Source of the DNA: Verrucomicrobiota bacterium
GTDB taxonomy: Bacteria; Verrucomicrobiota; Verrucomicrobiia; Verrucomicrobiales; Verrucomicrobiaceae
NCBI GenBank assembly: GCA_021413535.1
Contig: JAIOQF010000028.1
Coordinates: 1-5,442 of the forward strand
Reading direction: 5' to 3'
DNA: 5,442 nt
The position numbers and the translations under genes are program-made. A model generated the notes under the pieces. It did not search any database and was not told the origin of the DNA. It saw only the letters and a program-made list of their open reading frames with translations. Positions 1 through 5,393 of this stretch are shown one piece after another. Every line of letters starts with the position of its first letter. Position 1 is the stretch's first letter.

Positions 1-579
1 ATTTTCCCAACGGCTCAAGTTACCTTTACAGGGCCAACAGCAGCGCGGACGATCACACTGCCTGATTCGAGCTTCACCATCGCCATCCCAAATACAGCCA
101 TCTGGGTTGGTGCTGCTGAAATGATCCCTTCCACCACCAACGGGGCGGGTGTGAACAGTTCGGAGACTACAACGAACAAAGTTAACTACGATACGCTTGA
201 CTTCGATGCCACAACCTCGGAGTCGGCACAGTTCACGAAAGTCATGCCGTCGAATTACAACGGCGGGACTGTCACGGCAACTTTCTATTGGACGTTGGAT
301 TCGCTCGGCGGTGGAGGAACGGTAATTTACACATTGGCAGGTGAGGCATTTGCTGACAATGGCACCATTGATACCGACTTTGGGACTGCCGTTGGCGCAA
401 CTGATACCGCACAAACAGCAAGCGCAGTCCACATCTCGCCAGCAACTGCCGCCGTGACCATCGCAGGCACTCCCACGGCATCGAAGCTCGTCCAGTTCAA
501 AGTCGCTCGTGATGTTTCAGATACCTTTACAACAGACGCACGGCTCATTGGCGTGCTCATCACCTACACCCCTCAATGA
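1..579 (+). CDS. Phage tail-fibre/appendage-like protein, C-terminal part (5' truncated)
   Basis: The frame is open from the first base, so this is the last 192 residues of a longer protein. The ATG at 121 is an internal Met: there is no ribosome binding site before it and similar-looking coding sequence runs upstream. Residues 11-24 (GPTAARTITLPDSS) match a short motif I know from phage tail fibres and appendages, just before a C-terminal domain. Residues 41-192 start with MIPSTTNGAG and are rich in Thr, Ala, Gly and Val in alternating beta-strand patterns (DTLDFDATTSE, TVTATFYWTL, AVTIAGTP). They look like a beta-sandwich host-binding or structural domain. There is no catalytic motif. Its role as a virion surface protein is inferred from this resemblance and its position ahead of the small-gene cassette. 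It overlaps the next gene by ATGA. Confidence 0.75.
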   Translation: MFPTAQVTFTGPTAARTITLPDSSFTIAIPNTAIWVGAAEMIPSTTNGAGVNSSETTTNKVNYDTLDFDATTSESAQFTKVMPSNYNGGTVTATFYWTLDSLGGGGTVIYTLAGEAFADNGTIDTDFGTAVGATDTAQTASAVHISPATAAVTIAGTPTASKLVQFKVARDVSDTFTTDARLIGVLITYTPQ

Positions 580-1385
580 TCCGCCTGCTTCCAGCGCTGC
601 TCATTCTTCTCTGCCTCACGCCGTGCGAGGCAGAGGGAAGACGTGTGCGCTGGCTGAATCCGGGTAGCGCAGGAGCAGCAGCCGTGTGGGATGCCCGTTT
701 TCTGACTGGATCAGATAGCTCCGGAATTTCATCTGTCAGTTCAAGAATTGGCAGCAACACTGCGACACAAGGAACCGGAGCATATCAACCTCTATTAAGA
801 ACTGGAGCTAATGGCATAGGCGGCAGCAATGTCATGGCTTTTGACGGGACGGATGACTTTTTATCTTATGGAACAAGCCTATTCACCTACACGGGGCAGG
901 CTACCGTTTTCTCTGCGTTTAATTATACCGCGGCAGCGTCTCAATATGGTTCGATCCTTTGTGATTTCAACGGGTCCGGATTTCCGCGAACATCTATTGG
1001 ATGCCAGCCATCCAGATTTCCTGATAATGCAGGAGAACTGGCGACAGACTGTTATTCACCAGGAGGAATGCGTTACAACAGCACATACTCCGGCAGCATA
1101 GTTGCAACTTGGAGCTGGAGCAACTGGAGCACGCAGTCATCTAATGGGAATACAATTCTGGGAGTCAATTCAGTGGAGGTTGCGGGCACTAGCTATGGAA
1201 ACCAACCAACTGGATTTACGTCTGTCTCCAGGTCAATTGGCCGATTCGATCATCTCGACTCCTCAGAAAGCAATTTCATTCAAGCCAAAATTGGAGTTAT
1301 CGTAGTGTTCACTACGCAAATCGCACTTCCTTTGAGAAACCGTATTCGTCAGTCAATGGCATTCGCATTCAAAATCGCGCAATGA
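576..1385 (+). CDS. Secreted LamG/concanavalin-like domain protein, copy 1
   Basis: This encodes 269 residues. Residues 1-19 form a Sec signal peptide: R3, a Leu-rich core, and likely cleavage after CEA at residue 19. The mature part opens with RRVRWLNPGS (22-31), followed by VWDAR (37-41) and FDGTDDFL (89-96). This spacing is typical of LamG/concanavalin A-like beta-sandwich domains that bind glycans or decorate surfaces. The protein ends in PLRNRIRQSMAFAFKIAQ. The N- and C-terminal motifs recur in the next gene, so the two are paralogs. The ATG lies inside the upstream stop (ATGA) without a visible Shine-Dalgarno sequence, so coupled translation is likely. Its codons are visibly more AT-rich than those of the next gene. 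A signal peptide is unusual for a virion protein. Binding partner and function are unknown. Confidence 0.8.
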   Translation: MIRLLPALLILLCLTPCEAEGRRVRWLNPGSAGAAAVWDARFLTGSDSSGISSVSSRIGSNTATQGTGAYQPLLRTGANGIGGSNVMAFDGTDDFLSYGTSLFTYTGQATVFSAFNYTAAASQYGSILCDFNGSGFPRTSIGCQPSRFPDNAGELATDCYSPGGMRYNSTYSGSIVATWSWSNWSTQSSNGNTILGVNSVEVAGTSYGNQPTGFTSVSRSIGRFDHLDSSESNFIQAKIGVIVVFTTQIALPLRNRIRQSMAFAFKIAQ

Positions 1386-1421
1386 AAACACTCATCCTTT
1401 CCGCTTTCTGCTTTCTGCTTC
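1382..1421 (+). repeat. 40-nt direct repeat, copy 1 (signal-peptide coding)
   Basis: The first 12 nt, atgaaaacactc, are identical to copy 2. The next 9 nt differ at three positions, and the last 19 nt are identical, including a run of the 7-nt unit gctttct. The total is 37 of 40 matching. It encodes the start and hydrophobic core of the signal peptide of the second LamG-like gene. Confidence 0.85.
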
Positions 1422-2134
1422 CAGCTTTCTCCGAGGCTGGCACCCGCCGCGTGCGTCATATCAATCCAGGCAGCTCAGGAGCGACCTTCGCCGTCGATGC
1501 CCGCTGGCACACCGCCGCCGATGGCGATGCTGTCAGCACCTGGACCGACCGCACCGTCAGTGCCAACAACGTCACCGGCTCCGGTGGTGCCAGGCCCACT
1601 TATAAAACCGCGATCCTCGGCGGCGCGCCAGTCATGCGCTTCGCCTCCGCGTCCAGCCAGATCATGACCTTCGGCACCGCGCTCTCCGCGTCAGGTGCGT
1701 GGACGGTGATCGCCGTTGGAAGCCGAGCCAACAGCAGCACGCTTTGGTTCCTTGGCTTGTCTGCGGCAGGCGGGGTAACTTTTGTGCCCTATGTCATGCT
1801 CTTTGGATCGGACAATACTTTTTATCTATGTAACAATCCAGCGTTCAAAACATCGACCGGAACCTATGGGGCGACCACAGCGGTTTTCTACGCCGCCTCA
1901 TCGGCGGACAGGACTACCTTGACCGGCTCAGTGAACGGCGTCACCCCGACTTTTAACAGCGGCTCAACTGGAGAGGCGCATGACTTTGGCAAACTCGGCG
2001 GCCGGACCGGACAGTCTCCGCAATATACAAATGGCGACATCGGTGCCGTGATTTATTTCCCGACCCAGATCAGCGCTCCACTGCATCGCCGCTTCCAGCA
2101 GGCGCTCGCGTTTTCCTTCAAAATATCCCAATGA
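1382..2134 (+). CDS. Secreted LamG/concanavalin-like domain protein, copy 2
   Basis: This encodes 250 residues. The Sec signal peptide is residues 1-19 (MKTLILSAFCFLL and on), with cleavage near A19. The mature N-terminus RRVRHINPGS (22-31) matches copy 1 at 8 of 10 positions and at the same residue numbers. VDAR (38-41), WTDR (54-57) and ARPTYKT (70-76) followed by GGAPVMRF (80-87) are the usual order of LamG-like domains. The FDG.DD motif of copy 1 is degraded here to FASASSQ. The last 18 residues, PLHRRFQQALAFSFKISQ, match copy 1 at 10 of 18 positions. The gene is GC-rich, unlike copy 1, so the duplication is old or one copy came from another phage. It overlaps both neighbours by ATGA. An exported carbohydrate- or surface-binding role is inferred from the fold resemblance only. 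Confidence 0.8.
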   Translation: MKTLILSAFCFLLPAFSEAGTRRVRHINPGSSGATFAVDARWHTAADGDAVSTWTDRTVSANNVTGSGGARPTYKTAILGGAPVMRFASASSQIMTFGTALSASGAWTVIAVGSRANSSTLWFLGLSAAGGVTFVPYVMLFGSDNTFYLCNNPAFKTSTGTYGATTAVFYAASSADRTTLTGSVNGVTPTFNSGSTGEAHDFGKLGGRTGQSPQYTNGDIGAVIYFPTQISAPLHRRFQQALAFSFKISQ

Positions 2135-2170
2135 AAACACTCCTCATTTCTGCTTTCTGCTTTCTGCTTC
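2131..2170 (+). repeat. 40-nt direct repeat, copy 2 (signal-peptide coding)
   Basis: This is the partner of the repeat 749 nt upstream, matching at 37 of 40 positions and at the same place in its gene, from the start codon on. The identical 12-nt opening atgaaaacactc also begins the gene at 5390, but that gene diverges soon after. Confidence 0.85.
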
Positions 2171-2508
2171 TCAGCTTTTCGGCTTCCGCCGACACGCTCT
2201 ATTTCAACGGACGCGTCGTCACCACCGGAGACGCCGCGCATATCGCCACCATCACGCGGAAGGGCGGCAAGGTCATCGCTGCCCCGCCTTCTTACGATCC
2301 CTCCACACAGAAGCCGCCAGTCTATGACGGCAGCAAATGGGTAACGCCTTCCATGTCTCAAGCGGAACTCGACGCCGTAGCGGCAGCACAGGCCGACGCC
2401 ACCGAGAAAGCCGCAATCAAAGCCGCAATCAGCGCATTCAAGGCTGGCACGGCCACCAATGCACAAGTCCAGCGTGCGCTGGCCTATCTGCTCAAGCAAC
2501 TTCAGTAA
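2131..2508 (+). CDS. Small secreted protein with C-terminal helix, unknown function
   Basis: This encodes 125 residues. The signal peptide is residues 1-20, ending in ASA before D21, a textbook signal peptidase I site. The mature protein has a short beta-rich part (TLYFNGRVVTTGD, 22-34) and a linker with YDPSTQKPPVYDGSKWVTP (55-73). It ends in a long Ala-rich helix (about 76-125) with charged residues. The linker and helix look like small proteins found after phage tail fibres, but I cannot name a family. Its first 40 nt match the start of the preceding gene at 37 positions, while the mature proteins are unrelated. This suggests a borrowed signal peptide or the remnant of a third LamG-like copy. 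The start is fixed by the ATGA overlap. Confidence 0.75.
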   Translation: MKTLLISAFCFLLLSFSASADTLYFNGRVVTTGDAAHIATITRKGGKVIAAPPSYDPSTQKPPVYDGSKWVTPSMSQAELDAVAAAQADATEKAAIKAAISAFKAGTATNAQVQRALAYLLKQLQ

Positions 2509-2523
2509 ACCACAACCGCGAAC

Positions 2524-2533
2524 GGGAGAAGGG
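2524..2533 (+). promoter_or_regulatory. Ribosome binding site in the only intergenic gap
   Basis: The purine run GGGAGAAGGG lies 10 nt before the ATG at 2544, in the 35-nt gap 2509-2543. This is the one place in the window where a gene is not overlapped by its neighbour, so an independent ribosome binding site is needed. It also decides the start at 2544 over the upstream in-frame ATG at 2337, which lies inside the preceding gene. I see no promoter or terminator in the gap. Confidence 0.65.
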
Positions 2534-2543
2534 TCGCTCAACA

Positions 2544-2801
2544 ATGGATTTACAAAATGCACTCATCCTCGCAATCGGCAGCGTCACTACCGCGCTGGTA
2601 TTCGTGTGCAAGCTTCTTTGGAGTCGCAGCCAGATTGCAGAGGCAGATAACTCAACCATGAGAATCCAGCTTAACAAGCTCGAAGGTTCACTGGGCCGCG
2701 CAGAAGGCAGGCTTCTCGCCTACGAGAACTGCTCATCCAACGCCTGCCCCTTCCGCCGTCCAGTAGCCGCAACGCAGCCTATCCACGCGCAGCAACAATG
2801 A
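2544..2801 (+). CDS. Single-pass membrane protein with short coiled coil, i-spanin-like
   Basis: This encodes 85 residues. Residues 6-26 are a transmembrane segment (ALILAIGSV through KLLW). Residues 30-60 follow as a polar, probably coiled helix (RIQLNKLEG, LGRAEGRLL). Then come a Cys pair, C63 and C68, and a basic tail. N-terminal anchor plus helix is the layout of inner-membrane spanins (Rz-like) and of other small phage proteins, and the position among membrane and lipoprotein genes fits. It is shorter than most Rz proteins and I see no family signature, so the spanin role is a guess. The start is chosen from the ribosome binding site at 2524-2533. The end overlaps the next gene by ATGA. 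Confidence 0.7.
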   Translation: MDLQNALILAIGSVTTALVFVCKLLWSRSQIAEADNSTMRIQLNKLEGSLGRAEGRLLAYENCSSNACPFRRPVAATQPIHAQQQ

Positions 2802-3313
2802 TGAGCTTCTACACAACGCAGTCTCTTTCCAAAGCCAGCCTCGTGCTGGTAGCGGCATTGTGCTTCCTGTCATACGCCTACGTGGGAGAGATTAAGAAGC
2901 ATACGCGCATGGGTATTGCCTCCTCCGTGGTGGTGAAGGAAATGCTTGAAGCCACAGACATAGGCACATGGCAATGGGAGATTGATTCTGACAAGCTTGT
3001 TTGGGACGCCGCGCAGAAGAAGCTATTTGGCGTAGAGGAAGACTTCATTCCTACTTACAAGGAGTTTATTAAGTGCGTGGATGACAATGACGTTGAATGG
3101 GTCAATGCGGCTGTTGCCGCTGCCGTGCGCAACCAGTCCAGCTACTACGCCACGTTCAAGCTTCGCACAGGGAAATACATCTTCGCCTACGGGCGCATTT
3201 ATTTCGTAGATGGTAAACCTATCATGGGCGGAATATGCCTCCCAGGACGGAAGGGAGCCTACACCGACAAGCCTTATGTGAGCTACAACCCATTCACGCA
3301 GGACTATGAATGA
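2798..3313 (+). CDS. Membrane-anchored lone PAS-domain protein
   Basis: This encodes 171 residues. Residues 13-30 form one membrane segment (ASLVLVAALCFLSYAYVG), and KK at 33-34 follow it. Residues 48-150 look like a PAS domain of the PAS_3 type. GTWQWEID (56-63) and LVWDAAQKKLFGV (67-79) match the first strands and helix. VDDNDVEWV (94-102) stands where the family has HPDD, YYATFKLRTGKYIFAYGRIYF (116-136) gives the central strands, and GGICLP (144-149) the last strand. No kinase, cyclase, HTH or methyl-accepting domain follows, and the 21-residue tail is Tyr-rich. PAS domains sense ligands or mediate dimerisation; the ligand here is unknown. Known PAS proteins usually carry an output domain, so this one may act by binding a partner. 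The start at 2798 fits ATGA coupling; 2801 is an alternative ATG. Confidence 0.75.
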   Translation: MMSFYTTQSLSKASLVLVAALCFLSYAYVGEIKKHTRMGIASSVVVKEMLEATDIGTWQWEIDSDKLVWDAAQKKLFGVEEDFIPTYKEFIKCVDDNDVEWVNAAVAAAVRNQSSYYATFKLRTGKYIFAYGRIYFVDGKPIMGGICLPGRKGAYTDKPYVSYNPFTQDYE

Positions 3314-3516
3314 AACTCATCATAAACTGGAAGATTCTCGGTGGGTCGGTTCTCTCAGGAGGAGCGGCACTGAAAGAGTTCGGTGGCACACAGGTCACAT
3401 GGTGGGCTGGAGTAATCATGGTTGTCATCGGCCCGATGATAATGGCAGTGCGCAATCAGCCAAGCAAACGAACACGCCGAAAGAAACCAACGCCTAGAAA
3501 GAAGAAAAAACCATGA
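3310..3516 (+). CDS. Small holin-like membrane protein with basic tail
   Basis: This encodes 68 residues. Residues 29-47 form a clear membrane segment (VTWWAGVIMVVIGPMIMAV). A weaker hydrophobic stretch at 8-21 (KILGGSVLSGGAAL) could pair with it as a hairpin. The C-terminal 20 residues carry 11 Lys or Arg, ending in KKKKP. Small size, one or two membrane passes and a strongly basic cytoplasmic tail are features of phage holins, which time lysis by opening the inner membrane. There is no named holin signature, so this is inference from shape and context. AGGA at 3300-3303 lies 6 nt before the ATG, and the start also overlaps the upstream stop by ATGA. Confidence 0.65.
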   Translation: MKLIINWKILGGSVLSGGAALKEFGGTQVTWWAGVIMVVIGPMIMAVRNQPSKRTRRKKPTPRKKKKP

Positions 3517-3716
3517 TGGATAAAAAACTCTTTCTTTACTTCGCCATTGCCTTCCTTGGGGTGATGACCATGCCGGATGTGTGCCCTGCCACATATTGGC
3601 TTTGGTTCAAGCTTGTTGGCAGTTCCTGCCTGCAAGGGTTCATCGCGGTCAAGGCGCTTCAAAGTTCTCCACCCAGCGAACCGGCTCCCCCGCCCGTCGA
3701 TCCTCCACAGCCATGA
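3513..3716 (+). CDS. Small two-segment membrane protein with proline-rich tail
   Basis: This encodes 67 residues. KK at 4-5 precede a hydrophobic segment (6-20, LFLYFAIAFLGVMTM). A short loop PDVCPA (21-26) leads to a second segment at 28-46, and residues 53-67 are 9 of 15 proline. The hairpin shape and the place directly after the basic-tailed membrane protein suggest a holin partner or antiholin. It could also be another small envelope protein: the first segment could act as an uncleaved signal anchor. There is no recognised family. An A-rich purine run (3498-3510) lies before the ATG, and the start overlaps the upstream stop by ATGA. Confidence 0.6.
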   Translation: MMDKKLFLYFAIAFLGVMTMPDVCPATYWLWFKLVGSSCLQGFIAVKALQSSPPSEPAPPPVDPPQP

Positions 3717-3937
3717 GCACCTACACCGCATACAAACGAGTCGCGCTAGTCTGCCTGCTGATGATTGTCGCCGCGCTTCTGCTGGCGCTAACGAGCTGCA
3801 CCAGCCTGCCGGACTGGACGCCCGATGTGGCGGGGCACGCCGCTTCATGGGGCGGTGGTGAATTTAATCCGGCCACTGGTCGCATGTCGGCCAGCGCACC
3901 GCGCAACTACTCACGGAAGACAATGCTCCATGATTAA
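3713..3937 (+). CDS. Small lipoprotein 1 (lipobox LTSC)
   Basis: This encodes 74 residues. The signal peptide has KR at 8-9, a hydrophobic core (10-25) and the lipobox LTSC with Cys29, so signal peptidase II cleavage and lipid attachment are expected. The 46-residue mature part has no recognised fold: LPDWTPD (32-38), then Gly/Ala-rich sequence, then a basic end (PRNYSRKTM). In a phage this could be an outer-membrane spanin (Rz1-like), but it lacks the proline richness of typical Rz1 proteins. The start at 3713 is chosen for the ATGA overlap with the gene before. Its TAA stop overlaps the next start by 8 nt. Confidence 0.7.
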   Translation: MSTYTAYKRVALVCLLMIVAALLLALTSCTSLPDWTPDVAGHAASWGGGEFNPATGRMSASAPRNYSRKTMLHD

Positions 3938-4346
3938 GCTCTCCCTGCTGCTGACGCTCTCCCTGCTCTGCTCATGCGTGGGCAAGGTCAAGTATGCTGC
4001 TACCGCGCCGAATGGTGGCACTGAGGTCATGGAGGTATGGGGACTCTTCGGCGGCAGTGAAGCCTTTGAGACAGCGGGAGGAACACGGTGGACAGGCAAC
4101 CGCAACAAAAGCTTTGGTCAGGGCGCTCAGGCCGTGACGACCATTGCTGGCGGCATTGCCTACGGGAAGGCTGTGAACAGCAACAATCTTGCGAAAACAA
4201 ATGCGGCGATTCAGCAGACCGCGCAGCAAAAGAACGCCGCAGCCGCCGCGACCGAGCAGGCGCGAATAGCCGCAGAGCAGGCGACTACGGAGACGGCCAT
4301 CAAAGCCGGAGCGGAAGTAGCTCCGATCGTAGTCACCCCGCCATGA
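3930..4346 (+). CDS. Lipoprotein 2 with Ala-rich coiled-coil C-terminus (lipobox LCSC)
   Basis: This encodes 138 residues. K3 and a Leu-rich core lead to the lipobox LCSC with Cys16, giving a compact lipoprotein signal. The mature protein starts CVGKVKYA. A middle part follows with EVMEVWGLFGGSEAFE (32-47) and KSFGQGAQAVTTIAGGIAYG (60-79). The C-terminal helix at about 85-127 is rich in Ala, Gln, Glu and Thr and looks able to form a coiled coil, before a PP end. I know of small phage lipoproteins with a similar build, but I cannot assign a family. GGAAGA at 3915-3920, 9 nt before the ATG, supports the start at 3930. It is the largest of the three lipoproteins and might reach across the periplasm. 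Confidence 0.7.
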   Translation: MIKLSLLLTLSLLCSCVGKVKYAATAPNGGTEVMEVWGLFGGSEAFETAGGTRWTGNRNKSFGQGAQAVTTIAGGIAYGKAVNSNNLAKTNAAIQQTAQQKNAAAAATEQARIAAEQATTETAIKAGAEVAPIVVTPP

Positions 4347-4477
4347 AAGCCTGCATCACAGTCTGCATCATCGCTGCGCTGGCGTTCATTGCCTCGTGCG
4401 CTGCTGTGGGCCGCATGAAATACGCAGAGTCGCTCAACCGCACCATTGGCCTGCATCCCGCTTTCCCAGCCCCATGA
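4343..4477 (+). CDS. Tiny lipoprotein 3 (lipobox IASC)
   Basis: This encodes 44 residues. A hydrophobic core (about 5-16) ends in the lipobox IASC with Cys19, so the mature lipopeptide is only 26 residues: CAAVGRMKYA and a Pro-containing end (HPAFPAP). The segment VGRMKYA resembles VGKVKYA, which follows the lipid-modified Cys of the preceding lipoprotein, so the two may share an origin or a sorting signal. Its size and Pro-rich end are like those of small outer-membrane spanins (Rz1-like). That is inference. Both junctions are ATGA overlaps, which supports it as a real gene despite its length. Confidence 0.6.
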   Translation: MKACITVCIIAALAFIASCAAVGRMKYAESLNRTIGLHPAFPAP

Positions 4478-4926
4478 ACCTTTACCGTCTCACTGCCGTC
4501 GCCTGCATGGTCGCTCTGGCCTGCGCACTAGTGTTGTGCCACGGCATGGCGGGCGGTGAAGCGCCTGCAAAGATGGCACCGGTCATCACCCATACCTACG
4601 CCGCCGAGGTGGTGAGTGTGCATGATGGGGATACGATAAAGATCACCGTAGATTTTGAACACAAAGTCAGCTTGCACGCCATGCCAGTGCGACTCGCTGA
4701 CGTGTTCGCTTTGGAACTCAGCACCGCAGGCGGGAAGCTTGCTCAGGCGAACCTTGCGCGGATGCTGCCCACGGGCACGCCGATCATTGTGCAGTTCACG
4801 GGTGCGGAGACGTTCTGCCGTCCAGTTTGCAATATCTGGCTGGCAAAGGAAGGGACGCACATCAACAGCGCTCAACAGGCATGGCTGATGCAGAGCGGCA
4901 ACAATGGGGGGACGGGGAGTAAATGA
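4474..4926 (+). CDS. Exported staphylococcal-nuclease-like (SNase fold) protein
   Basis: This encodes 150 residues. Residues 3-28 hold R5 and a hydrophobic core, a signal peptide or anchor, so the domain should lie outside the cytoplasm. Residues 42-142 follow the SNase fold: AEVVSVHDGDT (44-54), VRLADVFALEL (72-82), GGKLAQANLARMLPTG (86-101), FCRPVCNIWL (114-123) and a last helix near 131-142. Against Staphylococcus nuclease, D21, R35, E43 and R87 line up with D53, R73, E81 and R116. The metal ligand D40 is replaced by F78, and the Pro before E43 by L80. It could be an active nuclease with altered metal binding, or a binding domain that lost catalysis. SNase domains are known from phages. 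The start at 4474 fits the ATGA overlap. Confidence 0.75.
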   Translation: MNLYRLTAVACMVALACALVLCHGMAGGEAPAKMAPVITHTYAAEVVSVHDGDTIKITVDFEHKVSLHAMPVRLADVFALELSTAGGKLAQANLARMLPTGTPIIVQFTGAETFCRPVCNIWLAKEGTHINSAQQAWLMQSGNNGGTGSK

Positions 4927-5393
4927 GTTTCGATGTTCTCATTGAGCAGACAATCGGCCTTGAGACGGTGGACGTGGACACGCGCCTCTTCCGCCTGTTC
5001 CGCGACTACCACTGCCACATCAATAATATGCCGGTTGTCGTGCCAGAGGGCACGCTCACCGATCTGGCCAGCGTGCCACGGGCGGCGAAGATCATCATTG
5101 ACGACGACGATCCGCATATCCTGCGTGCTGCCGTGCTCCATGACTGGCTTTACCAAAATCACGGCCATGTGATTGATAAAGATGGTCATTTACTGGCCAG
5201 TCTGACCCGCCGCGAGTGCGACGACATTTTACAAGAGGCCATGCGCTGCTGCCGCGCCACCTGGCCCGAGCGCGCCGTTGTTTACCTCGCCGTGCGCATC
5301 GGTGGATGGGTGCCGTGGAACAAGCCTAATGAGCGGAAAACGGCCATGCGCGCCACCTTCCGAGCCGTGCAAGCAGAAGAATCAATCACATGA
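4923..5393 (+). CDS. DUF1353 family phage protein
   Basis: This encodes 156 residues and covers the whole family length. The family's signatures appear in order: VPEGTLTDLASVPR (40-53), RAAVLHDWLYQ (68-78), LTRRECDDILQEAMR (94-108) and VYLAVRIGGWVPW (120-132). DUF1353 proteins are common in tailed phages and prophages, often near tail or lysis genes. Their biochemical role is not known to me. The conserved Asp (D47, D74, D100) and His (H73) residues could form a catalytic or metal site, but that is inference. There is no signal peptide, so it is cytoplasmic, one of the few here. GGAG at 4916-4919 sits only 3 nt before the ATG. Starting at the ATGA overlap gives a normal family N-terminus. Confidence 0.88.
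   Translation: MSFDVLIEQTIGLETVDVDTRLFRLFRDYHCHINNMPVVVPEGTLTDLASVPRAAKIIIDDDDPHILRAAVLHDWLYQNHGHVIDKDGHLLASLTRRECDDILQEAMRCCRATWPERAVVYLAVRIGGWVPWNKPNERKTAMRATFRAVQAEESIT

Noticed and set aside
121..579. Start of the first protein at the ATG at 121
   Set aside because: The same frame is open back to base 1 with a tail-fibre-like motif upstream, and no ribosome binding site precedes 121.
829..1305. Two + strand frames inside the first LamG-like gene
   Set aside because: They sit within a gene supported by a signal peptide and a paralog, and neither has a ribosome binding site or a domain.
2509..2543. Promoter or terminator in the only gap
   Set aside because: No -10/-35 pair and no stem with a T-run is visible; the gap is filled by a purine-rich ribosome binding site.
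2053..2562. Long open frame on the - strand (169 codons)
   Set aside because: It lies opposite two well-supported genes with signal peptides and ATGA junctions, and its protein is Cys/Arg/Gly-rich, as antisense of GC-rich codons tends to be.
3498..3512. A-rich run as a programmed frameshift site between the two holin-like genes
   Set aside because: The six-A run does not form a standard slippery heptamer in frame, there is no clear downstream stem-loop, and the ATGA overlap explains the junction.
3456..3848. Open frame on the - strand (130 codons)
   Set aside because: Its translation is Arg/Ser/Pro-rich with no domain, and it covers three sense genes tied together by overlaps.
4528..5189. 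Two open frames on the - strand (4528-4875 and 4872-5189)
   Set aside because: They oppose the SNase-like and DUF1353 genes, which have recognisable family motifs, so they are shadows.
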